Shown: positions 12,881 through 24,024, numbered from the stretch's first letter. The stretch is 64,000 bases of DNA from Hemerocallis citrina (GCA_017893485.1 CM030361.1:309543724-309607723); one strand, 5' to 3'. Notes: generated from the letters alone by a model not told the origin. Numbers and translations: made by a program.

Positions 12881-13574
12881 GCTTGACCTGGGTCACATGT
12901 AGTATGGGATGCATGTGCATCCAGAATCTTGCTGACGTTAGATTAAGTGCATCTGTTCTATACTCTGTATTGTTGCATTAGTCTCAGGTCATGACATACA
13001 CGAACACTAGGAAATCAGGATGCACGTTGAATTTTCCATTCAAGATGAATTTGTGAATGTGATAGTTTGAGGATCGCTGTTTCCTTATCAGCATTGCGTC
13101 AGTAGAATTACTGACGTACCCCACCTTTTAGGTACATGGATATCAGGTCACGAGTATAGGAGAGCCCAAGATCAGTAGGGCATCCAAGTAGTGGCAGTAT
13201 GCACGTCTACCCTTCGAGCAGGTGCAGAATTATCAGGGTCGCGTAGCAGGAGGCTCAAGCCGAGGGGCAGGTCCCAGAGGGGCAGATAGACCACTCAACG
13301 GAGTTTCGGCAGTTACCAAGGGATTGCCGATCTGAAAGACGGCCAATGGCTTCACAAGAAATGTTCAAGTATTCTTGTAGTAAGTTGTAATAAAGTTATG
13401 TAATTTGTATTCCTTGTTCAAGGACAATTTGATATTTGTAATTATTAATGTAACAACTCTGATGGCAATAAAAATATTTAAATTTCCACGTCATTTACTG
13501 TGTTGAGATGCATTTGAAGGCAATGATCTTGGTAATGTCACGGATGTCCAATAACGGGGATCCGGGTCGTTAAA

Positions 13575-15000
13575 AGTCCACAGTTTTCGGCTACTTTCGT
13601 GAGAATTTTTATTTCACACATTTTATGGGCTATAGTACACTGTTTTCGTTCACTTTCATGACATTTCCTATTTTACTGTTTTGGCCTCATTTTGTGGGTT
13701 ATAGTCCATAGTTTCCGACCGTTTTTGTGAAATTTTGTGTTTGACTGTTTGAGTCTCATTTGTGGGCTATAGTCTACAGTTTTCGGCAACTTTCGTGAGA
13801 ATTTTTATTTCGCACATTTTGCGGGCTATAGTACACTGTTTTCGATCATTTCCTGAGATTTCGTAATTTACTATTTTGGCCTTATTTTGTAGGTAGTCCA
13901 TAGTTTCGGACCGTTTTCGTGAAATTTTGTATTTGACTGTTTCAGTCTCATTTGTGGGCAATAGTCCACAGTTTTCGGACACTTTCGTGAGAATTTTTAT
14001 TTCCCACATTTTCTGGGCTATAATACACTGTTTTCGATCACTTTCATGAGATTTCGTATTTTACTGTTTTGGTCTCATTTTGTGGGTTACAGTATACAGT
14101 TTTCGACAGTTTTCGTGATATTTTGTATTTGACTGTTTTAGCCACATTTGTGGGCTATAATCCACAGTTTTTGGGCACTTTCGTGGGATTTTTTATTTCC
14201 CACATTTTATGGGCTATAGTTCATTCTTTTTGACCACTTTAATGAGATTTCGTATTTTACTGTTTTGGCCTCATTTTGTGGATTATAGTCCACAGTTTCT
14301 GGCCGTTTTCGTGAAATATTTTATTTCATTGTTGTAGCCTCATTTGTGGGCTATGGTCCACAATTTTTTGCCACTTTCGTGAGAATTTTTGTTTCCCACA
14401 TTTTGTGGGATATAGTACACTGTTTTCGACCACTTTCATGAGATTTCGTGTTTAACTGTTTTGGCGTCATTTTGTGGGTTAGAGTCCACAATTTCCGAAC
14501 GTTTTCGTGATATTTTTATTTGACTATTTTAGCCTCACTTGTGGGCAATAGTCCACAATTTTCGGGCACTTTCGTGAGAGTTTTTAATTCCCTAATTTTG
14601 TGGGCAGTTCACTATTTCGATTACTTTCATGAGATTTCGTATTTTATTGTTTTGGCCTCATTTTGTGGGTTATAGTCCACTGTTTCCGACCGTTTTCCTG
14701 AAATTTTGTATTTGACTGTTTGAGCCTCATTTTGTGGGCTATAACCCATAATTTCCGGACACTTTCGTGAGATTCTTTAATCCCCTCATTTTGTGGGCTA
14801 AGTACACGGTTTTCGATAACTTTCACGAGATTTCGTATTTCATTGATTTGGCCTCGTTTAGTGGGTTATAGTCCACAGTTTCGGACAGTTTTCGTAAAAT
14901 TTTGTACTTGACTGTTTTAGCTTCAGTTGTGGGCAATAGTCCACAGTTTCCGGTCACTTTCGTGAAATATTGTATTTACTGTTTTAGCCTCATTTGTGGG
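13575..15000. repeat. Satellite array, block 3
   Basis: About 1.4 kb of the same satellite in the same orientation, between the 9347 LTR and the Tat retrotransposon. It ends CATTTGTGGG directly against the TGATATGG start of the retrotransposon LTR. Confidence 0.95.
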
Positions 15001-15595
15001 TGATATGGCTAAAATTGGGGTTAAATCGGGACCGTCCAGATCGAGCACGAATCTTGAAGCACGGGGGTAAAAAGGTAATTTCACATACAGATGGATCCAA
15101 AACGGGTATTGGGTCTCCGCCTCACGAAACCAACCGCCCGCGAATAGATCCACTCCAACTGGGCGCGAGTCCCGACCCGATACAAGCCCAGTCCACCAAG
15201 GGAGAATCAGGCCACTGATTTGATTGGATCAAATCAATAAGCTTGATTTGCTCTCACCAGGGAATCAAGGCCTACTTTCCTAAAACAGAATAGGAGGATT
15301 TTGCTCCTAAATGTTAGCCAGGAAATCAGGATCCTGATCATTCCAAAGGCGACTATAAATACAACCCCTCTACCACCAAGACCAGGTTAATCACATTTTC
15401 ACCACTTAAGCTCTTTCTTAATCTTTTACTGATTACTGACAAGAGCGTCGGAGGGTGCGTCGCCGGAATCAACCCCGGTGTCTCGCACTTCCCTGCAGGT
15501 TGCAACAGGAACAAGAAGGCCGAGTCAGCTGTTCTGGTTTTCCTCGGATCCACAAATTCTATCTGTTTACCCCCACGCCGAAATCAGCGGTAACA
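15001..15595 (+). repeat. 5' LTR of the Tat element
   Basis: 595 bp, begins TGATATGG and ends GGTAACA. It contains TATAAATA at 15354-15361. It aligns base for base with 29425-30019, with four internal differences (near 15395, 15473, 15510 and 15580). The primer-binding site follows directly. Confidence 0.95.
15354..15361 (+). promoter_or_regulatory. LTR TATA box
   Basis: TATAAATA in the U3 region, followed by a C-rich stretch and about 235 bp of R-U5 sequence before the LTR end. The same box is at 29778-29785 in the 3' LTR. Confidence 0.7.
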
Positions 15596-15597
15596 GA

Positions 15598-15616
15598 TTG
15601 GCGCCGTCTGTGGGAA
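15598..15616 (+). promoter_or_regulatory. Primer-binding site
   Basis: TTGGCGCCGTCTGTGGGAA begins two bases after the LTR. TGGCGCC is the complement of a tRNA 3' end of the form GGCGCCA. It is the usual place for the minus-strand primer. I do not assign the tRNA with confidence; the first seven bases fit the tRNA-Asp acceptor type. Confidence 0.75.
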
Positions 15617-15662
15617 AACCACACGAACAGTCTCAGTCCATTCTCCGCCGTCCTCTGCAGCC

Positions 15663-16325
15663 ATGCCGCCGAAGAAGAACAGATCCAGAGGGTCGAACCG
15701 TGGGGGCAACCCCACCGACCCGGCGAATGAAGCTCCGGTCAACCCTATCCTTCAGTCCAACCTCCCTCCGCTGACCCAGCAGGTCCCACCTCCTCCTCCT
15801 CCTCAGCAGCAGCCCAACAACGGTCCGTCCGGTCATAACGGTCGGAAGGAGAAGCAGCCCCTCAATCCGGGCCACGTCTCGGTCCACAATGGGTCCTCGG
15901 ACTCGATGGCTTCCCATCACCCCGACCTCCGCATCACACTCCAAAACCGCCATAAGGACGACGACCTCCGTACCCATCTTGACGAGAGGCGGGCCCGAGA
16001 GGGAGCCTCCCGCCAGCGTCAAGGGGAGCGGTCGCCACGTCGTCGGGACGGCAGAAGGTCCCCGGAACGCAGAGGCCGAGCGGCGTCCCCTGAGCACCGA
16101 AGGAGGAGGTCCCGGTCCCCCAGGGATCGGTGCCATCCGAGGGACCGAGATATGCCCATCAGCCGAGCCGAGTTCCTCCAGTTTCAAGAGACCGTTCTGC
16201 AGGCCCTCAATCTCCGACAGAACGCCCAGAATGCTCAGAGGGTTCCGACGCCCCCCAGGGATCCCAGTCCCCGGCGCCGAACCCGGAGTCCTTCCCCGGC
16301 TCCCAGCCGACAGCAACGGCAATAG
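15663..16325 (+). pseudogene. gag: gag N-terminal segment, ends at in-frame TAG
   Basis: Opens with ATG at 15663 in a GCC-ATG context about 50 bp after the primer-binding site. It encodes 220 residues, rich in Pro, Arg and Ser: a Pro-rich stretch near residues 37-52 and Arg/Ser repeats near residues 110-160. This basic low-complexity N-terminus is usual ahead of the Gag core in Tat elements. It stops at TAG 16323-16325. The same frame stays open directly after the stop into the Gag core, so the TAG is almost certainly a nonsense mutation, though programmed readthrough cannot be excluded from sequence alone. The codon before the TAG is CAA; a CAG-to-TAG change would explain it. Confidence 0.8.
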
Positions 16326-18146
16326 AGTCCTCGGCGCTCCCAGGAGTACCGGCGCCGCAGTCCACACTCCCCTTCCTACGAAAAGGAGTCCGGAGGGTCA
16401 TACGACTACCAGCGGAGGGACGACGCCCTCATCCGCCGTATCCATGAGGTGGAGAGGCGCATCGGCCGCATGGACAGGGAGGAAGAGTCCCGAGCCGGAA
16501 CCTTCCGTCCCAGCCGACCCCCCTTCTCGCGGTCGATCATGGAGGCCCATATACCGAGGAACTTCAAACCGCCACAGTTTGAAACATACTCTGGGGAGTC
16601 CGACCCAGTCGACCACGTCGAGAGCTTCAAGACCCTGATGCTGATCCATCAAGCTTCCGACGCAGTGCTCTGCAGGACCTTCCCTGCCACCCTCCGGGGG
16701 TCGGCTCGGGAATGGTATTCTAGGCTCGCCCCCTCGTCCATCTTCTCATTCGAACAGTTTGAGACACTGTTCATTACTCACTTCGTGAGTAGCCGACGAG
16801 CCGAGAAGACGAGTCTTTCCTTGCTGAACCTGCGGCAGGAGAAGCAAGAAAAGTTACGGGACTATGTGAAAAGATTTACCGCGGAAGTCAGGTCAATTGC
16901 TTCCTTGGACCAGTCCGTGGCTACCGTGGCGTTCCAGTCGAACGTCCTTAACGCCAACCTCCGATCATCCCTGGCCAAGAAGCCCCCGCATGACTTCGCC
17001 GACCTCCTCCTGAGGTGCGAGAAGTACATCCGGGCGGAGGAGGCCGAAGCCCTTCCGAGCTTCGGGGGCACCGCCGCGGGGTCAAAGAGGAAGGCGACGA
17101 AAGAAGAAGGGTCCAAGAAAGCTCAGAAGGACATGGGCGGTCAGCGCCGCCCTCCCCCCAGGTTCGAGAAGTTCACTCCCCTCACCACTAATGTCTCTAC
17201 TATCCTCATGGAGGTAGAGAAGGAGGGAATCATCCCTCCGGCCCCGAGGATGCACACTCAGGCGAAGAGGAGGAACAAAGATAAGTGGTGTCGTTACCAC
17301 CGAGACCATGGGCACGACACGAATGACTGCCGAGCTCTGAGAGATGAGATCGAAGCACTCATTCGGAGGGGGCAGTTGGCCAAGTTCGTGAAAGCTAACG
17401 ATCGAACAGATCGGAACTCACCTCCCCCTCGGGGGGCTAACAAGCGCTCCGAGCGGCACGAGGAGACACCCGAGTTCGAAGAAGAACGGGTTTTGCACCT
17501 GATCCACGGAGGCCCAATGGGGGGCTCCTCTAATTCCTCCCGAAAGGCCTTCGTCCGGGAAGTCAACTCGGTCCACAGTGCCCCTCCCCCGAAGGGTCTC
17601 GGCGTCCCTGTGTCTTTCTCCGATGCCGACCTTGAAGGAGTCCGAACCCCCCATTGCGATGCCCTCGTCATCGACCTCCGCATGGCCAATTTCAAGGTGC
17701 AGAGGATTTTGGTGGACAATGGGAGTTCGGTCAACATCCTATTCCTCTCGGCCTTTCAAGGCCTGCAGCTGTCCCGGGACCGTCTTAAGCCGGCCGGTTA
17801 TACTCTCCACGGGTTCACGGGGGTCCCGGTAACCGTCGAAGGGGTGATAACCCTAGACGTTACTGCGGGAAGCACCCCTACTACCCGGACCGAGCCGATG
17901 GACTTCATGGTCGTCGACGTCCCGGCAGCATACAATGTCATCCTAGGCCGTCCCGGCCTAGCCGCTCTTGAGGCTGTCCCCTCGGCATACCACTTGAAGA
18001 TGAAGTTCCCCACTCGTTCGGGGGTAGGGGAAGTCAGGGGAAGCCAGGAAACAGCTCGGAAGTGCTACATGACTTCCACCGGGGGACCAGTGCTCTCGCT
18101 CGAGACACTCGAGATCCCCGAGCCTAAGGCTCGTCCAACGTCCTAG
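16326..18146 (+). pseudogene. gag: Gag core, zinc knuckle and aspartic protease
   Basis: Continues the frame of the preceding segment and runs open to TAG 18144-18146. The Gag core (Retrotrans_gag family: particle assembly and RNA packaging) spans about 16569-17019, with LRGSAREWYSRL and FEQFETLFITHFV motifs. A zinc-knuckle-like CRYHRDHGHDTNDC lies at about 17289-17330; it is a Cys-His-His-Cys variant of the usual CCHC. The aspartic protease spans about 17620-17970, with VDNGSS in place of the common DTG/DSG and a later VILGRPGL motif. The closing TAG lies between protease and RT; the frame continues past it without shift. It could be a real gag/pol boundary crossed by readthrough, but since the other stops also look like decay I favour mutation. 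Confidence 0.88.
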
Positions 18147-20834
18147 CCAGCGGACGAGTTAGAAGAAGTACTCTTCTCCGACGAGGATCCGAGCCGAAAA
18201 TTCCTCGTCAGCAAGTCCTTGCCGACCGTGCTGTTCTCCGACTTGGTGAGGTGCATCCGGGATAACCGCGACCTGTTTGCTTGGTCGGCCGCGGATATGC
18301 CCGGCATCTCCGAAGACTTGCTCGTCCACCGCCTAAGCGTCGAACCGGGGTGCAAACCGGTTCAGCAGAAGAGGCGAAAGTTCGCTCCCGAGCGACAGCA
18401 GGCAATCAAGGAGGAAGTGGATAAGCTGCTGAAGGCCAAGTTCATCCAGGAGGTAAATTATCCCGAGTGGCTATCGAATGTCGTGATGGTCAAGAAGTCC
18501 AATGGCTCGTGGAGGATATGCATCGACTTCACCGACCTCAACAAGGCATGTCCGAAGGATCCCTTCCCTCTTCCTAACATCGACACCCTTATCGACGCCA
18601 CCTCGGGCCATGAGCTCCTCAGCTTCATGGATGCCTTCTCGGGGTACAATCAAATCTGGATGTTTCCTCCGGACATCCCGAAGACCTCCTTCGTCACCGA
18701 CCAAGGCCTCTACTGCTACCGAGTAATGCCGTTCGGTTTGAAGAACGCAGGCGCCACCTACCAGCGCCTCGTCAACAAGGTTTTCCAGCATCAGATCGGC
18801 CGAAACATGGAGGTGTACGTTGATGACATGCTCGTCAAGAGCATCCGCGGCACTGACCACGTAGCCGACCTCCAGGAGGCCTTCGGCGTGTTGAGGAAGT
18901 ACAACATGCGGCTAAACCCGAACAAGTGTGCGTTCGGAGTCTCCTCTGGCAAGTTCCTCGGTTTCATGGTGAGCCAGCGGGGAATTGAAGCTAACCCCGA
19001 GAAGATTAAAGCCATATTAGACATGGCCCTGCCTCGGAACGTCAAGGAGGTGCAGAAGCTCACCGGTCGGCTCGCAGCCATCGGCCGGTTCCTCTCCAAG
19101 TCAGGGGAAAAGTGCCTCCCCTTCTTCAAAGCACTCCGGGGGGCTAAAGGATTTGAATGGGGCCAAGCACAGCAAGAATCTTTCGACCAGCTGAAAGCCT
19201 ACCTGGTGAACCCCCCTCTGCTCAGTAAACCAATCCCGGGCGAGCCTCTCTTCATCTACTTGGCCGCTTCCGAGCAGACCCTGAGCGCTGTCTTGGTAAG
19301 AGAAGAGGACCGGACCCAAAGGCCCATTTACTACGTGAGCAAGGTGCTTCGGGACGCCGAGCTCCGCTATCCGAGGATAGAGAAGATAGCCTACGCCCTG
19401 GTCATGGCAGCAAGAAAGCTTCGGCCCTACTTCCAATCTCACTCGGTCGTCGTCCTCACCGATCAACCCCTCAAGCAAGTCCTCCACAAGCCCGAAACCT
19501 CGGGCCGGCTGATGAAGTGGTCCATAGAGCTGAGTCAGCACGACATCTCCTATCAGCCTCGGACGGCAATTAAGGCACAGGCTCTCGCCGACTTCATTGT
19601 AGAGTCCACCATCCCTGAGGTCGGCCACGTCCCGAATGGGCCCCCCATTTGGACAGTCTTTGTAGACGGATCCTCTTGCAGTGAAGGAAGTGGCGCCGGC
19701 ATTATCCTGAACGGCCCTGACAGCTTCATCCTGCAGTATGCGATCCGCATGAACTTCAAGGCCTCGAACAACGAGGCAGAGTATGAGGCTCTCATAGCTG
19801 GCCTCAGACTCGCACGAAGTGCTGGGGCGCAGCGCCTTCGGATTCACAGTGACTCCCAACTAGTCGTGAACCAGGTCTTGGGCGAATATGAGGCCAGGGA
19901 CGAGCGAATGGCGAAGTACCTCGCCATGGTCCGGGACCTCATGGGCCGGTTCGAAGAAGCCATCATCCAACGGGTCCCCCGGGAGGAGAACTCACAAGCT
20001 GACGCTCTCTCCAAGTTGGCATCGTCTTCTCTGCAAGGTCTCGAACAGACCGTACTGATTGAAGTCCTCTCTAAACCGAGCATCGAAGACGAGACACCTC
20101 GCTCGGTGGAGTCATTGCCGGTCATGCTGCAGGACAATTGGATGAAGCCACTGGTAGAATTCTTAAGGGATGGAGTTCTGCCCTCAGATCCCAAAGAAGC
20201 ACGCCGAGTCAGAACCCGGGCCGAGCGATATGTCTTGATCGAGGGCATTTTGTACAAACGCTCCTTCTCTCAAATAGATGGCCGACCTTATCTAAGGTGC
20301 CTCTCTCCGGAACAGGCCGAATATGCCCTACAGGAGCTTCATGAAGGCATCGGAGGAGCGCACTCCGGATTTAGGTCTTTGGCCCGGAAAGCTTTGAACT
20401 ATGGGTACTTCTGGCCGACCCTTCTTCAAGATGCCGAGCGACATGTTCGGCAATGCAGCTCCTGCCAGAGGCACTCCAACATCCGACGTCTCCCCCAGGC
20501 CAACCTCACCTCCCTATCGAGCCCTATCCCCTTCGCGATGTGGGGAATGGACTTACTAGGGCCTTTCCCTCCAGCTCCGGGTCAGCTCAGGTTCTTAGTC
20601 GTAGCCATCGACTATTTCTCGAAGTGGGTCGAGGCCGAGCCCCTCGCCACTATAACCGAGAACAAGGTGGTGCAGTTCTTCTGGAAGAGCATCATATGCA
20701 GATTCGGCGTCCCCCGCGTCCTCGTGACGGACAACGGGACTCAGTTCACTGGCACAGCATTCCGAGCCCTATGCGACGACCTCGTCATTCAACAGCGCTT
20801 CTCGTCCGTCTCACACCCTCAGTTGAACGGATAG
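18147..20834 (+). pseudogene. pol: Pol: RT, degenerate RNase H, archaeal-type RNase H, integrase core (ends at TAG)
   Basis: Same frame as gag, open from just after TAG 18144-18146 to TAG 20832-20834. Residues here are counted from 18219. RT: FMDAFSGY with Asp138 and YVDD at 200-203, so the catalytic aspartates are present. First RNase H, about 340-420: the usual Asp of the DAS motif is replaced (YLAASEQ), as is common in Tat elements. Second RNase H, about 478-600, is archaeal-type: VDGSS Asp483, NNEAEYEA Glu519, SDSQL Asp545 and Asp595, a complete set. Integrase: His708, His715, Cys746, Cys749 zinc finger, then core Asp778 and Asp838. The TAG replaces the Gln of the conserved NGQ motif, two codons before the catalytic Glu, so a terminated product would lack an active integrase. 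Confidence 0.93.
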
Positions 20835-21404
20835 GCCGAGAACGCTAACAAGCAGATCCTCGCGGGAATCAAGAAGAGGTTGGACAAGTGCTCCAAAGGA
20901 TTGTGGGTCGACCAACTCCCTAATGTGTTGTGGAGCTACCGCACAAGCCAGCGGACGCCCACCGGAGAGTCCCCTTTCAGCCTTACTCATGGGGCCGAGG
21001 CCGTGATACCCCTCGAGGTCGGAATACCTTCCCCTCGGCTCATAGCCTATGACGAAGCGCAAAATGCCAGGGACCTCAGAGGAAACTTGGACCTGATAGA
21101 TGAACTCAGGGAAAGGGCATCGATTCGGCAACAGAATTACAGAAGGAGGATCGAGCTAGCATACAACAAGAAGGTCCGACCCGCCAACCTTAAGCAAGGA
21201 GATTTGGTATTGAGAAAGCTAGCTATATCCCTCCCCAGTCAGAGGAGCAAGCTAGCTCCGAATTGGGAAGGGCCGTACCGGATCACAAAAGTTGTTCGGC
21301 CCGGAGCGTACCGACTTGAAGACATGAATGGCAAAGAGCTTCCGAGGACCTGGAATGCCGACCACCTCCTGAAATACCAAGAGAGCGCTCCGGCGCCTCT
21401 CTAA
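20835..21404 (+). pseudogene. pol: Integrase C-terminal part with GPY/F-type domain
   Basis: In-frame continuation after TAG 20832-20834, open to TAA at 21402-21404. It begins with the Glu codon of the integrase DDE triad (20838-20840; 35 residues separate it from Asp838), then the C-terminal core (WSYRTSQRTPTGESPFSL) and a GPY/F-type module (NWEGPYRI ... DHLLKY). No chromodomain follows, which agrees with a Tat rather than a chromovirus assignment. There is no start codon suited to independent translation at its beginning. Confidence 0.88.
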
Positions 21405-21493
21405 GTAATCCGAGGTGTCGAACCATTCCTCTCCTCTAACTTGTAACCTGTCCCATGAATTGTACTATGTAAAACGGTTCGCCGTCAAATATC

Positions 21494-21499
21494 AATAAA
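21494..21499 (+). terminator. Plus-strand poly(A) signal after pol
   Basis: AATAAA 90 bp after the pol stop, in an AT-rich stretch. It could end a gag-pol transcript before the antisense gene and short of the LTR. Full-length genomic RNA would have to read through it. Confidence 0.45.
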
Positions 21500-21551
21500 G
21501 AAAAGTTCTATTATATTTGTGAATTTGCATGTTTCTCTCCCCTCTTATCTA

Positions 21552-22020
21552 ACCAATGGTTCGGAGTCCAACACTCGGCTCGACTTTACCTCCTCGGCTC
21601 GTCTCCGGACGAACCAGGGGTAGATCGCCGTTCGGAATTGCTCCCACAGCCGTTGAACTACACCGATGGTTCGGAGTCCAACACTCGGCCCGACTTTACC
21701 TCCTCGGCTCGTCTCCGGACGAACCAGGGGTAGATCGCCGTTCGGAATTGCTCCCACAGCCGTTGAACTACACCGATGGTTCGGAGTCCAACACTCGGCT
21801 CGACTTTACCTCCTCGGCTCGTCTCCGGACGAACCAGGGGTAGATCGCCGTTCGGAATTGCTCCCACAGCCGTTGAACTACACCGATGGTTCGGAGTCCA
21901 ACACTCGGCCCGACTTTATCTCCTCGGCTCGTCTCCGGACGAACCAGGGGTAGATCGCCATTCGGAATTGCTCCCACACCCGTCGAGCTCCAGCGATGGT
22001 CCCGGGGTCCAACACTTGGT
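21552..22020 (+). repeat. 110-bp tandem repeat, four units plus a diverged fifth
   Basis: ATGGTTCGGAGTCCAACACT recurs at 21556, 21666, 21776 and 21886, exactly 110 bp apart, and a diverged start (ATGGTCCCGGGGTCCAACAC) occurs at 21996. The units are nearly identical, so amplification is recent. Open frames on both strands with the same periodicity are a by-product. The unit includes a short motif (GAGTCCAACACT) also found next to splice acceptors of the antisense gene. Confidence 0.95.
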
Positions 22021-22127
22021 TCCTAGTCCATCTAAACTACTCCGGTAGGCCGATGCCGGACCTTCGTTCGAACGCAAAAGTCCGAACTCTCCTAACTACT
22101 AGCCGAAGACCGAAGACCCACAAATTC

Positions 22128-22361
22128 GGTCGGCTTCCGAGCAAGTGGCTTCCCGAGCGTGTAAACGGGGAAAACACACTTTCCCCTCAACTTTCGTACG
22201 TGATCTCGATCAGACGGCTCAGATCTAGCCACCTGCGCAAAACGACAAGATAACGTTTTCTTGGGAACTGAGCCGCCTCGAGATTCGCGCTTACGTTCGA
22301 CGGCTCAGATCTCGCCACCTACTCTAAGCGACAAAACAACGCTTTCTTGGGTACAGAGCCG
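22128..22361 (+). repeat. Dispersed ~200-bp repeat, copy 1
   Basis: CCGAGCAAGTGGCTTCCCGA, then GGGGAAAACACACTTTCCCC, GATCAGACGGCTCAGATC and AAGATAACGTTTTCTTGGG. The same order occurs at about 27008, 28403, 28627 and 28872. This copy lies at the 3' end of the antisense gene; the others lie upstream of it. The last third (ACGGCTCAGATC ... TTTCTTGGG) is repeated once more within the copy. Confidence 0.75.
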
Positions 22362-22507
22362 TGCCGTACCGTGTCAGATCCACTAAATGACAAAGAGCCG
22401 CGCCCCCGGAGATCCATTCGGCTAAACAGACGCGCTCGGTTCAAAGATCTCGGCACGACCGATACAGTTACAAGCGAGGACAAACATACAGGGCAACGAA
22501 AGAGAAT

Positions 22508-22513
22508 TTTATT
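22508..22513 (-). terminator. Poly(A) signal of the antisense gene
   Basis: AATAAA on the minus strand (TTTATT on plus), about 85 bp beyond the last antisense stop codon at 22598. Together with the plus-strand AATAAA at 21494 it gives two converging transcription units, each with its own signal. Confidence 0.5.
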
Positions 22514-22597
22514 AATTGTCGGCGCATAATACAAAACATTCCATTACAAAGTGTTGGCAAACAAAACACACAGTGCCCGACCCGCTACACTTGTCTC

Positions 22598-23017
22598 TCA
22601 TATAAAAACATCCTCACTAAACTGTTCGTCCTCCTCGGCAGACGACTCCTCCTTCTCCCCCCGGAGCCTCGCCATCACACCACGCAGATGCCACATCTCT
22701 GAGAGCAGGTCATCCCGCTCGGCGACGATCTTCGACTGAATGTGCCGAATGCTTTTGACCCGAAGAGCGTTGCTGAATGCGGTCTGCGAGTCTTCATCCT
22801 CCCCTGCGAAGCTCAGTTCGACGATCTTATTCTCCAAGCATTGGATCTCGGCTTTCCGGAGACTGAGGACCAACGAAAGGTGGTCCCACTCACTCTCGGC
22901 TCGGCGTAACTTCATGTCAGCACTCCTAGGGCTCAGAACCACTGTTCCAGAGGTGGCCTCGGATTCAGAGTCATCATTCGAACGCTCGGAGTCCGAGCCA
23001 TGGATCGTCACAACGAG
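22598..23017 (-). CDS. Antisense gene, putative last coding exon
   Basis: Preceded on the minus strand by a pyrimidine-rich tract ending TTTTCAG at 23018 and open for 139 codons to TGA at 22598-22600. The protein is acidic and Ser-rich at first, then heptad-like (LRGVMARLRGEKEES near the end). I do not recognise a domain. Reading it as an exon is inferred from the acceptor and from codon use. It may belong to the same transcript as the exons upstream or be a separate small gene, because the preceding block also ends in a stop. Confidence 0.45.
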   Translation of the reverse strand, partial: LVVTIHGSDSERSNDDSESEATSGTVVLSPRSADMKLRRAESEWDHLSLVLSLRKAEIQCLENKIVELSFAGEDEDSQTAFSNALRVKSIRHIQSKIVAERDDLLSEMWHLRGVMARLRGEKEESSAEEDEQFSEDVFI

Positions 23018-23184
23018 CTGAAAAGAAGAGAAAACGAATAACACAGTTTCAATACACTGCCGGAGTCTAACACTTGAAAGTTTTTCAAGAACTATTTGCA
23101 TTCAGACATGATAGTGTTACAGACGGTCGGTCGACCCTACAACTAAGTTCTACAACGGTCAACAAAAATAGGAAAACGACAGAA

Positions 23185-24024
23185 TCAAAGCCTCTTCGGA
23201 AGGGGAATGCTTCGGTTTAGGGAAACACGAGGACGGCGAGGCCTGCCCTCCGAACCCGTCCCTAAACCAACAAAGCGCGAACCCCCTTCGCTGCTAGCTC
23301 TAACGGCGACGCCGGCCGAAGCCCCGCTCGACGAGGCGGCCGCACTGCTCTGAGCGTCGGCTAGACTCCGCCTGGTCAACGGCGAGCGCATCGCAAGTTC
23401 ATGAAATGTAATCCCCCTCTCGCTTTCTTCGCGAGTACACGAAGTGCTGCGAACGTTAGCCCTGACCGGTGCCGGCTTGAGCGACGCGATCTCTTCCTCC
23501 AGTTCGATAATCCTATCCCTCAAGACGTCGTCCTTCGCCAACTTCTTCGGTCGCGGAGCCGACAACGAGCCCGAGGCATTGGCGTTATCAGTCGCGAGCC
23601 GTCGGTAATGGGTGACTTCAATCCCCCTATCTATTGTGATCCTTCTAAGCCTGTCGACTTCGGCCGATAGCCTCTTGCGCTCGGTCGACGCTTTCTCCAG
23701 TTCGGAAGCCAGCATCTCCCACTCCGCCGAACGCTCTTTTTCCGCTAGCTCCAAGTATTGAACCTCGGCCAAAAGGTCGTCATTCTTCTGCTCGGCGGCG
23801 GTAAGCTCTCTACGGAGGTTCTCAACTTCGCCTTCGGGATAGGGGGCTGAAGAGCGCTTTCGGTACTGGTACAGCTCGCGACCATACCTCCGCAGAGCCG
23901 CCTTCGTATCCTCCAGCCTGCCGAGCAGGAGATATCGCTAATACCGGCTCTGAGAGAGCTCGTCCTTCGTTTTCACCAGCTCCTGCCGAAGGTATTCGGC
24001 CTCCGTGATCGGACCGAATCTCAC
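23185..24024 (-). pseudogene. Antisense gene, coiled-coil exon with a TAG
   Basis: Follows an acceptor-like TTTCAG ending at 24025. It is open in one frame to TGA at 23185 except for TAG at 23938-23940 (codon 29). The product is strongly coiled-coil (EYLRQELVKTKDELSQSRY before the stop, then LEKASTERKRLSAEVDRLRR), followed by a Ser/Ala-rich tail. If a donor in AAAAAG|GTCGAC near the end of the 24235 exon is used, this block would be joined in phase; that is inference. A CAG-to-TAG change would explain the stop. The function is unknown. Confidence 0.5.

Larger units (their letters stand above)
9347..13574 (+). mobile_element. 4.2 kb solo LTR or LTR-type non-autonomous element
   Basis: Begins TGTAATACCCCG and ends GGGTCGTTAAA, close to the expected TG...TTACA ends of a plant LTR. 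The satellite flanks are TGTCC on the left and AGTCC on the right, giving a 5-bp target duplication with one mismatch; removing the insert restores satellite phase. It has a TATA box and C-run near 9994 and a box near 12763-12880 shared with two other LTRs in the window. There is no gag or pol homology and no second LTR copy, so I read it as a solo LTR of an unusually long-LTR family. A non-autonomous element is the alternative. Confidence 0.7.

Noticed and set aside
15633..16652. Long open frames on the minus strand and alternate plus frames over gag (for example 15633-16367 minus, 15889-16638 plus)
   Set aside because: GC-rich shadow frames of gag; only the 15663 frame has Gag, protease and Pol motifs.
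18144..18146. TAG between protease and RT as a programmed readthrough signal
   Set aside because: The following bases (CCAGCG) do not match the CARYYA readthrough context, and the element has two other TAGs in places where readthrough makes no sense. Not fully excluded.
19101..19859. 252-codon minus-strand frame opposite RT/RNase H
   Set aside because: No recognised motif, and it lies opposite strongly conserved RT and RNase H coding sequence.
21556..22048. Repeated 90-95-codon frames in the 110-bp array
   Set aside because: They follow the tandem repeat exactly and have no domain.
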